From Hyphomicrobiales bacterium (GTDB lineage: Bacteria; Pseudomonadota; Alphaproteobacteria; Rhizobiales; Xanthobacteraceae), in NCBI GenBank assembly GCA_021730825.1, contig JAKFYO010000159.1:1-11834 (forward strand): DNA of 11,834 bases, given 5' to 3'. Of this stretch, positions 1 to 7,263 are shown piece by piece; position 1 is the first letter of the stretch, and each line of letters starts with the position of its first letter. Under the pieces are notes generated by a model. That model saw nothing but the letters and a program-made list of their open reading frames with translations. It was not told the origin of the DNA and made no database searches. Position numbers and translations under genes: made by a program.

Positions 1-129
1 CTGAAGGAGACGATTGCGACGGAGTGCAGGCTTGAAACCATGAACGTGAACGCCAACCGCCACCGGCAGCCGCAGCAGGACATGATCAATGTCGGCTCGT
101 CGATGACGTTCCGGGTGATGCTCAAGTAG
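1..129 (+). CDS. 3' end of an unidentified protein (partial)
   Basis: Reading frame 1 is open from the first base to a TAG at 127-129 and gives the last 42 residues of a protein whose start lies left of the window. The fragment holds one Cys near its start, a polar Asn/Arg/Gln-rich middle (NANRHRQPQQD) and an alternating hydrophobic end (SSMTFRVMLK) that looks like a closing beta strand. I do not recognise the family. The C-terminal pattern is loosely like that of periplasmic beta-rich proteins, but this is too little to name. It lies 60 bases upstream of murI on the same strand, with no clear terminator between them, so the two may be co-transcribed. The coding call rests on an open frame reaching the window edge and a sensible stop before murI. 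Confidence 0.6.
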   Translation: MKETIATECRLETMNVNANRHRQPQQDMINVGSSMTFRVMLK

Positions 130-189
130 GAGCGGCGCCAGTCCGCGCGCATTGGTGAAGTCCGCCGCGCCACGCTAGAACGGCGCGCG

Positions 190-1002
190 ATGAACGCAAC
201 CGCGCCGATTCCCGCGAACCCGACCGTGCTGGTCTTCGATTCCGGCCTCGGCGGGCTCACGGTATTGCGCGAGATCGCGGCACTGCGGCGCGATCTGAAG
301 CTCGTCTATGCCGCGGACGACGAAGTGTTTCCTTACGGCAGGCTCGAGAACGACGCGCTGATCGCGCGGGTGTCTTTGGTGATGGACGATCTCATCGCGC
401 GCTATAAGCCGGCGCTCGCCGTGATCGCCTGCAATACGGCGTCCACGCTGACGCTTCCCGTGCTGCGCGCAAATCACGCGATCCCGTTTGTAGGCACCGT
501 GCCCGCGATCAAACCCGCCTGTGCGCTCTCGAAAACGAAGCGGATTTCGGTGCTCGCGACCCCAGGCACCGTGAAGCGGGACTATACTCGCGCGCTTATT
601 TCCGAATTCGCGGCCGATTGCAAAGTCGATCTCGTGGGTAGCCAGTGGCTGGCACCGCTCGCGGAAGCTTATCTGCGCGGGGAAGAGGTGGCAGACGAGC
701 AGATTGCAAAAGAGATTGCGCCTGCATTCCGGGATGACGGCGCGAAGACCGATACGGTGGTGCTTGCCTGCACGCATTATCCGCTATTGCTGGACCGGCT
801 GAAACAGCTAGCCCCTTGGCCTGTTACGTGGGTCGATCCGGCGCCTGCGATCGCGCGGCGGGTAGCGAGCCTGCTCACGACCCCCGGCTTGCCCCTCATG
901 GAGCCGGTGAAGGTGCACTTTACGAGCGGCAAAGCGCCCGGTCCGGCGCTCGCCAAATCCTTGAAATCCTTCGGGATAGCGCCCGCTCATCAAGCGGTTT
1001 GA
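190..1002 (+). CDS. murI: Glutamate racemase MurI
   Basis: This enzyme interconverts L- and D-glutamate in the cytoplasm and supplies the D-Glu of the peptidoglycan stem peptide. The 270-residue product has the family length and the landmarks of the Asp/Glu racemase fold: DSGLGGLTV at residues 17-25 (Asp17 and Ser18 expected at the active site), PYG after the conserved AD pair, catalytic Cys81 in ACNTAS and the second catalytic Cys194 with His196 in ACTHYP. This pair of cysteines is how cofactor-independent racemases deprotonate and reprotonate the alpha carbon. The ATG at 190 leaves about 12 residues before the first beta strand. No good Shine-Dalgarno sequence is visible upstream, so the exact start is less sure than the identity. 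rpsD follows 166 bases downstream on the same strand. Confidence 0.96.
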   Translation: MNATAPIPANPTVLVFDSGLGGLTVLREIAALRRDLKLVYAADDEVFPYGRLENDALIARVSLVMDDLIARYKPALAVIACNTASTLTLPVLRANHAIPFVGTVPAIKPACALSKTKRISVLATPGTVKRDYTRALISEFAADCKVDLVGSQWLAPLAEAYLRGEEVADEQIAKEIAPAFRDDGAKTDTVVLACTHYPLLLDRLKQLAPWPVTWVDPAPAIARRVASLLTTPGLPLMEPVKVHFTSGKAPGPALAKSLKSFGIAPAHQAV

Positions 1003-1113
1003 CAGGGCCGGTTCGACCCTTTATCCCCACGCACTTCCCGCACCCGTGGCGGCCTTCCTAATCGAAACCCCTGATTTCAGCGGTTCCGGCGCTCGGAAGT
1101 TCGCCTGTCGGCT

Positions 1114-1168
1114 TGCTCTAAGGAGAGCACGCAAAGGAGGGCGCAATCCAAACGCAAGAGGATTTGCG
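1114..1168 (+). promoter_or_regulatory. Structured rpsD leader with two SD-like modules
   Basis: Three elements sit just before the rpsD ATG. A 6-bp hairpin with an AAGG loop lies at 1114-1129 (TGCTCT/AGAGCA). A strong ribosome-binding-like sequence AAAGGAGG follows at 1133-1140, but it is 28 bases from the ATG. A second module, AAGAGG at 1156-1161, stands 7 bases from the ATG and is the likely working site. Bases 1142-1149 can pair with 1160-1168 (one bulged T), a stem that ends at the start codon and includes the GG of that working site. S4 represses its own mRNA translation in several bacteria, so a translational operator is possible. That role is inference. Confidence 0.4.
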
Positions 1169-1786
1169 ATGTCGAAGCGTCACTCGGCCAAGCACAAGCT
1201 TGACCGCCGCATGGGCGAAAATATCTGGGGCCGCCCGAAGAGCCCCGTCAACCGCCGCGAATATGGTCCGGGCCAGCACGGCCAGCGCCGCAAAGGCCGC
1301 CCGTCCGACTTCGGCGTGCAGCTGCGCGCGAAGCAGAAACTCAAGGGCTACTACGGCAACATTTCCGAGAAGCAGTTTCTCGGCATCTACAAAGAATCGG
1401 TTCGCCGCCGCGGCGATACTGGCGCGCTTCTGATCGGCCTGCTTGAGAGCCGTCTCGACGCCGTGATCTATCGCGCGAAGTTTGTGCCGACCGTGTTCGC
1501 TGCCCGCCAGTTCATCAACCACGGCCACATTCAGGTGAACGGCAAGAAGGTGAACATTCCGAGCTACCGCGTGGAGCCGGGCGACGTCATTTCCGTGAAG
1601 GAAAAGTCGAAGCAGCTTCCGATCGTGCTCGAATCCTCGCAGCTCGCCGAGCGCGATGTGCCGGACTACATCGAAGCCGACCACAACAAGATGACCGCGA
1701 AGCTGACCCGCGTTCCGGTGCTGACCGAAGTGCCGTTCCCGGTGCAGATGGAGCCGCATCTGGTCGTCGAATTCTACTCGCGCTAA
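1169..1786 (+). CDS. rpsD: 30S ribosomal protein S4
   Basis: S4 is a primary 16S rRNA-binding protein that nucleates assembly of the 30S body and helps form the mRNA entry channel. The product is 205 residues, the usual alphaproteobacterial length. It opens with the conserved basic N-terminus ([14 protein letters not shown]), carries the GPGQHGQRR stretch near residues 33-41, and has an S4 RNA-binding domain at about 94-155 ([32 protein letters not shown]). There is no cysteine anywhere, so this is the zinc-independent form. The ATG at 1169 was chosen because the family starts here and AAGAGG lies 7 bases upstream. The frame stays open upstream to about 1046, but that extension does not look like S4. 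A strong terminator follows 21 bases after the stop. Confidence 0.98.
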   Translation: MSKRHSAKHKLDRRMGENIWGRPKSPVNRREYGPGQHGQRRKGRPSDFGVQLRAKQKLKGYYGNISEKQFLGIYKESVRRRGDTGALLIGLLESRLDAVIYRAKFVPTVFAARQFINHGHIQVNGKKVNIPSYRVEPGDVISVKEKSKQLPIVLESSQLAERDVPDYIEADHNKMTAKLTRVPVLTEVPFPVQMEPHLVVEFYSR

Positions 1787-1807
1787 TTTCCGCGCGACGA
1801 ACAAAAG

Positions 1808-1837
1808 AAAAAGCCGCCCGGTTTGGGCGGCTTTTTT
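1808..1837. terminator. Two-way rho-independent terminator, rpsD/grxD
   Basis: A GCCGCCC/GGGCGGC stem of 7 bp (1813-1819 with 1825-1831) is extended by A-T pairs on the outside, with A5 on the left and T6 on the right. The loop is GGTTT. On the + strand it ends in a T run and stops rpsD. On the minus strand the A run becomes a T run and stops the purC-to-grxD operon, whose last stop codon lies 20 bases to the right. Confidence 0.92.
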
Positions 1838-1857
1838 ATTCCTACGAGGCGAGGCGC

Positions 1858-2190
1858 TCAGGCTTTCGCGGTGACCTTCACGCCTTTTTCTGCAAGAAAG
1901 CTTTGCAGTTCACCGGCCTGAAACATCTCGCGCACGATATCCGCGCCGCCGACGAATTCGCCCTTCACGTAAAGCTGGGGGATGGTGGGCCAGCTTGCGT
2001 ACTGCTTGATGCCTTCGCGAAGCTCAGCGGAGTCGAGCACGTTGATGCCTTTATAGCCTGCGCCGACATAGTCGAGGATCTGCACGACCTGACCCGAGAA
2101 GCCGCATTGCGGAAACTGCGGGGTGCCTTTCATGAACAGCACTACATCGTTGCCGGTGACTTCGTTCTTGATGAAATCCTGAATGCTCAT
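1858..2190 (-). CDS. grxD: Monothiol CGFS glutaredoxin, Grx4 type
   Basis: This is a small cytoplasmic glutaredoxin of the CGFS class, which binds a bridging [2Fe-2S] cluster with glutathione and passes it to client proteins rather than acting mainly as a reductase. The 110-residue product has the single active Cys29 in CGFS (29-32) after KGTPQFPQ, the cis-Pro segment WPTIPQLYVKGEFVGG at 67-82, and the ADI that follows. The start at 2190 (MSIQDFIK) matches the family. A longer frame reaching 2214 would add eight residues and overlap bolA. A GAAGGA lies 12 bases before the chosen ATG, a rather long spacing. It is the last gene of the purine operon and follows bolA by 20 bases. BolA and CGFS glutaredoxins form cluster-bridged heterodimers, so the pairing supports both calls. 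Confidence 0.95.
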   Translation of the reverse strand: MSIQDFIKNEVTGNDVVLFMKGTPQFPQCGFSGQVVQILDYVGAGYKGINVLDSAELREGIKQYASWPTIPQLYVKGEFVGGADIVREMFQAGELQSFLAEKGVKVTAKA

Positions 2191-2210
2191 GACTCTCGAA
2201 TGTCCTTCAA

Positions 2211-2447
2211 TCACCCTTCCGGGGTGCCGGTTTGTAGCGCGAGGGCGTGAAGCACGCCACCCATCTGTCCCTTCAAAGCCGCATAGACCATCTGATGCTG
2301 CTGCACGCGGCTCTTACCCTTGAAACTATTGGAAATAACCGTGGCGGCATAATGGTTGTTGTCGCCGGCAAGATCCTTGATCTCGACGGTCGCGTCCGGA
2401 AGCGCCTCTTTAATCAGGCGTTCGATTTCCGCGGCTTCCATCCCCAT
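2211..2447 (-). CDS. bolA: BolA-family Fe-S partner protein
   Basis: The 78-residue product is a single BolA domain (class II KH-like fold) of the short BolA2/IbaG-like kind. It has DNNHY at 29-33 in the variable loop, the family signature FKGKSRVQQHQMVYAAL at 42-58, and His67 in the C-terminal HALAL segment, the conserved histidine that serves as cluster ligand in BolA-Grx complexes. The ATG at 2447 has GGAG 9 bases upstream. A second ATG two codons in is also possible. The gene starts 29 bases after the purL stop and ends 20 bases before grxD, so the three are very probably co-transcribed. The expected job is to form the Grx-BolA [2Fe-2S] heterodimer. A separate DNA-binding role, known for some BolA proteins, cannot be judged here. 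Confidence 0.93.
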   Translation of the reverse strand: MGMEAAEIERLIKEALPDATVEIKDLAGDNNHYAATVISNSFKGKSRVQQHQMVYAALKGQMGGVLHALALQTGTPEG

Positions 2448-2476
2448 TGCCGTTCACTCCGTGAGCCGCGGGCGCG

Positions 2477-4690
2477 TCAGTTTCCGCCCGCCATATAGTC
2501 CGGCAACCAAGATTCGTGCCGCTTCTTCAACTGCGCCACTGATATTGGGCGTTCGCCGGGCAAGGTCAATTCCTCGCCGCCGGTTAAACCGAGACGCAAG
2601 GCAGCCACGCCGGCCGCTTTCGCGGCTGCCTCGATCTCCGGAAGCGCCAGTGCGGGCGCCGTGACGACGTAGCGCGCCTGATCTTCGCCGAACCAGAAAG
2701 CGTGGGGCGGAATACCACCCGGTGAAAGTTCGAGGGTCGCGCCGATATTTCCGGCCATCGCCATTTCCGCGATTGCGACCAGGAGGCCGCCGTCCGAGCA
2801 ATCATGTACGGCGGTGACGCGGCCTTTGGCAATCAGATCGCGGACGAGATCGCCCGCGCACTTTTCAGCGGCGAGATCGACCGGCGGCGGTGCGCCTTCT
2901 TCGCGGCCAAGTACAGTCGCAAGATATGCTGACTGGCCGAGCCAGCCGCGTGTGTCGCCGAGAACGAGAACGGCTTCGCCGGAAGCCTTGAACGCGATCG
3001 ATGCGGAGTTATTGAAATCCGCGAGCAGGCCGACACCGCCGATAGTGGGCGTCGGCAAAATTCCGCGGCCCTGCGTTTCGTTGTAAAGCGAGACGTTGCC
3101 GGACACGACCGGGAAGTTCAGCGCAAGACAAGCTTCCTTGATGCCGCGGATGCAGCCGACGAACTGGCCCATGATTTCGGGCCGCTCAGGATTGCCGAAG
3201 TTCAGGTTGTCGGTGATCGCGAGCGGCGTTGCGCCGACGGCGGTCAAGTTGCGCCAGCATTCCGCGACTGCCTGCTTGCCGCCTTCAAATGGATCGGCTT
3301 CGCAGTAACGTGGTGTCACGTCGGTGCAGAGCGCGAGCGCCTTCGGACCGTCTTGTACGCGCACGACCGCAGCATCGCCACCGGGGCGCTGCACGGTGTT
3401 ATTCAAAATGAGATGATCGTACTGCTCCCAGACCCAGCGCTTCGAGCACAGGTCGGGGGAGGCAATTAGCTTTTCCAACGCATCGGCGAGCGACTTTGGT
3501 GCAGGCACGGATGCAGCGTCGATAACAGGCAGCTTCTTCGATTCAGTAAAGGGCCGATTATACTCCGGCGCCTGATCGCCAAGCTCCTTGATCGGAAGGT
3601 CCGCCATTTCCTCGCCGTTATGACGGATGAGGAAGCGCAGCGTGTCGGTGGTGTAGCCGACAATTGCGAAGTCGAGACCCCATTTCGTGAAGATGGCTTC
3701 CGCCTCGGCTTCCTTGCCGGGCTTTAGCACCATCAACATGCGCTCTTGGGATTCGGAGAGCATCATTTCGTAAGCCGACATCGCTTCTTCGCGCACCGGT
3801 ACTTTTTCGAGATCGAGCGTGATGCCGAGATCGCCCTTCGCGCCCATCTCAACTGCGGAGCAGGTGAGGCCGGCAGCACCCATGTCCTGGATCGCGACGA
3901 CGCAACCCTTGGCCATGATTTCCAAGCAGGCTTCTAGAAGAAGTTTTTCCGCGAAGGGATCACCCACCTGAACGGTAGGGCGTTTTTCTTCAGCACCTTC
4001 GCCAAATTCCGCGGATGCCATGGTGGCGCCATGAATACCGTCGCGTCCGGTCTTCGATCCGAGATAAACGACGGGGAGGCCGACGCCGGTCGCCTTCGCA
4101 TAGAAAATCTTGTCGGTTTCCGCGATGCCGACCGCCATCGCGTTGACGAGAATGTTCCCGTCATAACGCGAATGAAAACCGACCGAGCCCGCAACAGTCG
4201 GAACGCCGAACGAATTTCCATAGCCCGCGATACCGGCCACGACGCCGGAAACGAGATGACGTGTTCTAGGATGATCAGGCGAGCCGAAGCGGAGCGCATT
4301 CAGGCATGCGATCGGACGTGCGCCCATCGTGAAGACGTCGCGCAGGATTCCGCCGACACCCGTGGTCGCGCCCTGATAGGGCTCGATGAACGACGGATGG
4401 TTGTGGCTTTCCATCTTGAAGATGCAGGCGAGGCCGTCGCCGATATCGATGACGCCCGCGTTTTCGCCGGGACCTTGAATGACGATCTTGCCGGCGACGG
4501 GCAGCGTCTTCAGATGCACTTTCGAGGATTTGTACGAGCAGTGCTCGTTCCACATCGCCGAGAAGATGCCGAGTTCGGTGATCGAAGGCTCGCGGCCGAT
4601 GAGTTTCAGAATCCGCTCGTACTCGTCGGGCTTCAGGCCATGTTCTGCGACGAGTGCGGGAGTGATCTTGACGGTGTTCGCGATATTCAC
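2477..4690 (-). CDS. purL: FGAM synthase large subunit PurL
   Basis: PurL catalyses the ATP-dependent step FGAR plus ammonia to FGAM, the fourth step of purine synthesis. At 737 residues it is the small Bacillus-type PurL, which needs PurQ for ammonia and PurS as a bridge, unlike the fused ~1300-residue form. Visible landmarks are [11 protein letters not shown] (47-57), [14 protein letters not shown] (73-86), the substrate and metal stretch KMESHNHPS (92-100), [11 protein letters not shown] and [10 protein letters not shown]. The start is GTG at 4690, and it overlaps the purQ stop in a GTGA, a 4-base overlap that implies translational coupling and keeps subunit amounts matched. The N-terminus ([20 protein letters not shown]) supports this start. 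bolA follows 29 bases after the stop. Confidence 0.98.
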   Translation of the reverse strand: MNIANTVKITPALVAEHGLKPDEYERILKLIGREPSITELGIFSAMWNEHCSYKSSKVHLKTLPVAGKIVIQGPGENAGVIDIGDGLACIFKMESHNHPSFIEPYQGATTGVGGILRDVFTMGARPIACLNALRFGSPDHPRTRHLVSGVVAGIAGYGNSFGVPTVAGSVGFHSRYDGNILVNAMAVGIAETDKIFYAKATGVGLPVVYLGSKTGRDGIHGATMASAEFGEGAEEKRPTVQVGDPFAEKLLLEACLEIMAKGCVVAIQDMGAAGLTCSAVEMGAKGDLGITLDLEKVPVREEAMSAYEMMLSESQERMLMVLKPGKEAEAEAIFTKWGLDFAIVGYTTDTLRFLIRHNGEEMADLPIKELGDQAPEYNRPFTESKKLPVIDAASVPAPKSLADALEKLIASPDLCSKRWVWEQYDHLILNNTVQRPGGDAAVVRVQDGPKALALCTDVTPRYCEADPFEGGKQAVAECWRNLTAVGATPLAITDNLNFGNPERPEIMGQFVGCIRGIKEACLALNFPVVSGNVSLYNETQGRGILPTPTIGGVGLLADFNNSASIAFKASGEAVLVLGDTRGWLGQSAYLATVLGREEGAPPPVDLAAEKCAGDLVRDLIAKGRVTAVHDCSDGGLLVAIAEMAMAGNIGATLELSPGGIPPHAFWFGEDQARYVVTAPALALPEIEAAAKAAGVAALRLGLTGGEELTLPGERPISVAQLKKRHESWLPDYMAGGN

Positions 4691-5385
4691 GCCGCCTCCA
4701 GGACGGACTTGATGCTTTCAAAAAGGCCGCGGCCATCCGTCGGGCCAATCGCGGGGTCGACGTGATTTTCGGGATGCGGCATCAGGCCGAGCACGTTCAG
4801 CTTCTCGGAGAGGATGCCGGCGATTGCGTTGGTCGCGCCGTTGTAATTCCATGCGGCATCGGTTTTTCCTTCCGGCGAGACGTAGCGGAACAGCACGCGG
4901 CCATCGCCCTCAAGGCGCTCGATGGTTTCCTTGTCGGCAGTGTAGTTGCCTTCGCCGTGCGCAACCGGAATTTTCAAGACGTCGCCTGCGTTATAGCGGC
5001 GGGTGTAGGGCGTGTCGGAGCGCTCGACGCGCAGATAAACTTCCTTACACATGAAGCGGAGCTTCGCGTTGCGCTGGAGTACACCGGGAAGAAGCTGCGC
5101 TTCGCATAAGATCTGGAAGCCATTGCAAATGCCGAGCACAAGTCCGCCGCGTTCGGCATGCGCGCGGACCGCGTTCATGATCGGCGCGCGGGCGGCAATG
5201 GCGCCGCAGCGGAGATAATCTCCGTAGGAAAATCCGCCCGGCAGCACAACGAGATCGGTGCCGGAGGGGAGTTCGCTGTCGGCATGCCAGACGATGTTCG
5301 CGGTCTTGCCGGAAATGCGCTTGATCGCGCTTGCGACATCGCCTTCGCGATTGGAGCCGGGGAAAAGAACGACAGCGGCGTTCAT
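4687..5385 (-). CDS. purQ: FGAM synthase glutaminase subunit PurQ
   Basis: PurQ is the class I glutamine amidotransferase that hydrolyses glutamine and hands ammonia to PurL. The 232-residue product has the oxyanion-hole region [17 protein letters not shown] (48-64), the nucleophile Cys87 in GICNGFQIL, and the triad partners His204 and Glu206 in MPHPENH. All three catalytic residues are intact. The ATG at 5385 lies only 4 bases after the purS stop, with just a weak TTGAG upstream, so its translation probably depends on ribosomes leaving purS. At the other end the TGA overlaps the purL GTG start. The purS-purQ-purL order matches the order in other organisms with the three-part enzyme. Confidence 0.97.
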   Translation of the reverse strand: MNAAVVLFPGSNREGDVASAIKRISGKTANIVWHADSELPSGTDLVVLPGGFSYGDYLRCGAIAARAPIMNAVRAHAERGGLVLGICNGFQILCEAQLLPGVLQRNAKLRFMCKEVYLRVERSDTPYTRRYNAGDVLKIPVAHGEGNYTADKETIERLEGDGRVLFRYVSPEGKTDAAWNYNGATNAIAGILSEKLNVLGLMPHPENHVDPAIGPTDGRGLFESIKSVLEAA

Positions 5386-5389
5386 CGGC

Positions 5390-5632
5390 TTAACTCAACA
5401 CCTCGACGCGGTAATTCTCGATGACGGTATTCGCGAGTAGCTTATCGGCTGCGGCTTTGAGCGCGGCCTCGGCCTTCGCCTTGTCGCCGTCGGCGAGTTC
5501 GATCTCGAACACTTTGCCTTGGCGGACGCTTTCGACGCCTTCGATGCCGAGCGACTTCAGCGCGCCTTCGATGGCCTTGCCCTGCGGGTCGAGAACGCCA
5601 TTCTTCAGGGTGACGGTGACGCGGGCTTTCAT
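5390..5632 (-). CDS. purS: FGAM synthase subunit PurS
   Basis: PurS is a small cytoplasmic protein that dimerises and bridges PurL to PurQ so that ammonia can pass between them. The 80-residue product starts MKARVTVTLKNGVLDPQGKA, the typical first strand and DPQG turn, continues with IEGALKSLGIEGVESVRQGK and FEIEL, and ends YRVEVLS. The ATG at 5632 has AGGAGA 9 bases upstream, the best ribosome-binding site in this operon. An in-frame extension to 5695 has no family support. It sits 4 bases before purQ and about 100 bases after purC, and that spacer carries two hairpins. Confidence 0.96.
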   Translation of the reverse strand: MKARVTVTLKNGVLDPQGKAIEGALKSLGIEGVESVRQGKVFEIELADGDKAKAEAALKAAADKLLANTVIENYRVEVLS

Positions 5633-5654
5633 TGAAAGTCTTCTCCTATCGAAT

Positions 5655-5691
5655 GCTTTAGCGCAAAAGCAGACGGGGGCAATCGCCCCCG
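5655..5691 (-). promoter_or_regulatory. Tandem hairpins in the purC-purS spacer
   Basis: Two inverted repeats lie in the 101-base gap. The first reached by transcription is a perfect 7-bp stem, CGGGGGC/GCCCCCG (5674-5680 with 5685-5691) around a four-base loop. The second is GCTTT/AAAGC (5655-5659 with 5666-5670). On the transcribed strand the first is followed by a short broken T run (TCTGCTTTTG), weaker than a normal terminator. It could be a leaky terminator, a processing site or an mRNA stability element that sets purC apart from purSQL. Function is inference. Confidence 0.5.
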
Positions 5692-5733
5692 CCAAACATC
5701 CACATCAGAAATACGGCACGAGCGCGCTAAGCC

Positions 5734-6501
5734 TCAGCTTTTCACCAGCACCGGGCCGGTGCCCTGCGGCGGCTCGTTTTCCGACATGATGCCGAGACGC
5801 TTTGCGACTTCGGTATAGGCCTCGATCAGGCCACCCATGTCGCGGCGGAAGCGGTCCTTGTCCAGCTTGTCGGCGGTCTTGATGTCCCACAGGCGGCACG
5901 AGTCCGGGCTGATTTCGTCGGCGACGACGATGCGGACCATGTCGTTGTCCCAAAGCCGGCCGCACTCCATCTTGAAATCGACCAAGCGGATTCCGACGCC
6001 GAGGAAGAGGCCGGAGAGGAAATCGTTCACGCGGATCGCGAGCGCGATCACATCGTCGATTTCCTGCGTGGTGGCCCAGCCGAAGGCGGTGATGTGCTCT
6101 TCGGAGACCATCGGGTCGTTCAGCTTATCGCTCTTGTAATAGAATTCGATGATCGAGCGCGGCAGCTGCGTGCCTTCCTCGATGCCGAGGCGGGTCGCGA
6201 GCGAGCCGGCGGCGACGTTACGCACGACCACTTCGAGCGGGATGATCTCGACTTCGCGGATCAACTGCTCGCGCATGTTGAGGCGGCGCACGAAGTGCGT
6301 CGGCACACCGATCTCGTTCAGCTTCTGGAAGACGAATTCCGAGATGCGGTTGTTGAGTACGCCTTTGCCATCGACGATCTCGTGTTTCTTCGCGTTGAAC
6401 GCGGTGGCGTCGTCCTTGAAATACTGGACCAGCGTTCCGGGCTCGGGACCTTCAAAAAGGTCCTTGGCCTTGCCTTCGTAGATGCGGCGGCGGCGGCTCA
6501 T
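5734..6501 (-). CDS. purC: SAICAR synthetase PurC
   Basis: PurC joins CAIR and L-aspartate using ATP to make SAICAR in purine synthesis. From the ATG at 6501 ([18 protein letters not shown]) the product is 255 residues. It shows the nucleotide-binding YEGKAK, the [13 protein letters not shown] and GVLNNRIS segments, signature [16 protein letters not shown], the second signature [10 protein letters not shown], and [14 protein letters not shown] longer frame from the ATG at 6531 adds ten residues ([10 protein letters not shown]). That start has GGAG 12 bases upstream while 6501 has none close, so both are possible. I chose 6501 because homologues I know begin there. It is the first gene of the minus-strand purine operon, divergent from the zeta-subunit gene, so its promoter should lie between 6532 and about 6700. 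Confidence 0.95.
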   Translation of the reverse strand: MSRRRRIYEGKAKDLFEGPEPGTLVQYFKDDATAFNAKKHEIVDGKGVLNNRISEFVFQKLNEIGVPTHFVRRLNMREQLIREVEIIPLEVVVRNVAAGSLATRLGIEEGTQLPRSIIEFYYKSDKLNDPMVSEEHITAFGWATTQEIDDVIALAIRVNDFLSGLFLGVGIRLVDFKMECGRLWDNDMVRIVVADEISPDSCRLWDIKTADKLDKDRFRRDMGGLIEAYTEVAKRLGIMSENEPPQGTGPVLVKS

Positions 6502-6531
6502 GGGCGTGTACCGTGTCTTCAAAAAATCCAT

Positions 6532-6776
6532 ATCGAACCGGGGCTCCGGGCGTAAGCTTGACTAAATCGTCTGGAAAACCGGGGTTTCCGCGGAGGAAAG
6601 CACAGCGACTCCGCTGAGCTTTCGCGCTCCTTCGACCCTATCCGAAGGCTCCGGGCAATACAAATTGCCGCTCATCCGTAAGCTTTCGCATGGCCGATTG
6701 ACGCAGTTGAAATAGGATGTTTCGGCCTATATTCAACGGCAGCACTCAGTAAAACCCAAGAAAGCGAGAGCGACCG
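6532..6776. promoter_or_regulatory. Divergent purC / zeta-subunit intergenic region with dyads
   Basis: About 245 bases separate the two divergent genes and must hold both promoters. Several short dyads crowd the purC side: GGAAAACCGGGGTTTCC at 6573-6589, TTTCC/GGAAA at 6585-6599, GAGC/GCTC near 6617-6629, and CCTTCG/CGAAGG at 6629-6634 and 6643-6648. On the zeta side a possible promoter is TTGAAA (6707-6712) with TATATT (6728-6733), spacing 15, shorter than ideal. A TTGACG at 6698-6703 has no good -10 partner. No promoter for purC stands out by eye. Confidence 0.4.
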
Positions 6777-7103
6777 ATGAGCACGTTCGACAAGCGTCAA
6801 GAAGGCTTCGAGAAGAAGTTCGCGCTGGACGAAGAACAGAAGTTCAAAGCCACCGCGCGCCGCAATCGCAAGCTCGGCGCATGGGCTGCCGAGAAGATCG
6901 GTCTCTCCGGTACGGAAGCCGAAGCCTACGCAAAGTCGGTGGTCGCTGCCGACTTCGAAGAGGCGGGCGACGACGACGTGTTCCGCAAGGTGCGCGGCGA
7001 TCTCGACGCCAAGGGTCAGCAAGGCGTTTCCGACGCGGACATCCGCGCGAAGATGGATGCGCTGCTTGCCGAAGCTGCGGCAGAAATCAAAGCCGGAACG
7101 TAA
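6777..7103 (+). CDS. F1-ATPase zeta subunit (DUF1476)
   Basis: This is the alphaproteobacterial zeta subunit, a small four-helix protein described in Paracoccus denitrificans that inserts its N-terminus into F1 and blocks ATP hydrolysis, so that the motor does not run backwards. The 108-residue product matches the family along its whole length: MSTFDKRQEGFEKKFALDEE at the N-terminus (the inhibitory part in the characterised protein), FKATARRNRKLGAWAAEKIGLSG, YAKSVVAADFEEAGDDDVFRK and a C-terminal DADIRAKMDALLAEAAAEIK helix. It is highly charged and has no signal peptide or membrane segment, as expected for a matrix-side cytoplasmic factor. The ATG at 6777 follows a purine-rich but weak ribosome-binding stretch (AAAGCGAGAG). 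No ATP synthase genes lie nearby, which is normal for this family. Inhibitory strength varies between species and cannot be read from sequence alone. Confidence 0.93.
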   Translation: MSTFDKRQEGFEKKFALDEEQKFKATARRNRKLGAWAAEKIGLSGTEAEAYAKSVVAADFEEAGDDDVFRKVRGDLDAKGQQGVSDADIRAKMDALLAEAAAEIKAGT

Positions 7104-7123
7104 TCGCGGGATTGTCGCGAAGG

Positions 7124-7152
7124 AGCGCGCGGCGAAACTGTGTTCGCGCGCT
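7124..7152 (+). terminator. Possible weak hairpin after the zeta-subunit gene
   Basis: AGCGCGCG at 7124-7131 pairs perfectly with CGCGCGCT at 7145-7152 around a 13-base loop, 20 bases after the zeta stop. There is no T run after it, so it is not a standard intrinsic terminator. It may act with Rho or protect the mRNA end. Confidence 0.35.
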
Positions 7153-7181
7153 GAACATCCATTCACCTAGATTGCTGCGAA

Positions 7182-7207
7182 TTCACGGGTTCTAGCGGAA
7201 CCGTGAA
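7182..7207. promoter_or_regulatory. Imperfect 10-bp dyad upstream of the SH3b gene
   Basis: TTCACGGGTTC at 7182-7192 and GAACCGTGAA at 7198-7207 are inverted copies that differ by one extra G, with TAGCG between them. An extra ATTCAC half-site copy lies at 7161-7166. The dyad is 57 bases before the SH3b start codon, where an operator or a leader hairpin would fit. The binding factor is unknown. Confidence 0.4.
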
Positions 7208-7263
7208 CGTAAACTCTGCGTTGTTGATCGGTGCAACGTGTGCGCCGTCGAAAGGAACGTTAG

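Noticed and set aside
1046..1168. In-frame N-terminal extension of rpsD (41 residues)
   Set aside because: It is Arg/Ala-rich without S4 similarity, while the family start at 1169 has a well-placed ribosome-binding site.
4031..4765. Long open frame on + strand opposite purL and purQ (244 residues)
   Set aside because: It is antisense to motif-bearing purL, shows no recognisable domain, and crosses the purQ-purL junction.
5674..5691. Riboswitch or small RNA in the purC-purS gap
   Set aside because: Only two short stems are present, too little for a known purine-responsive aptamer.
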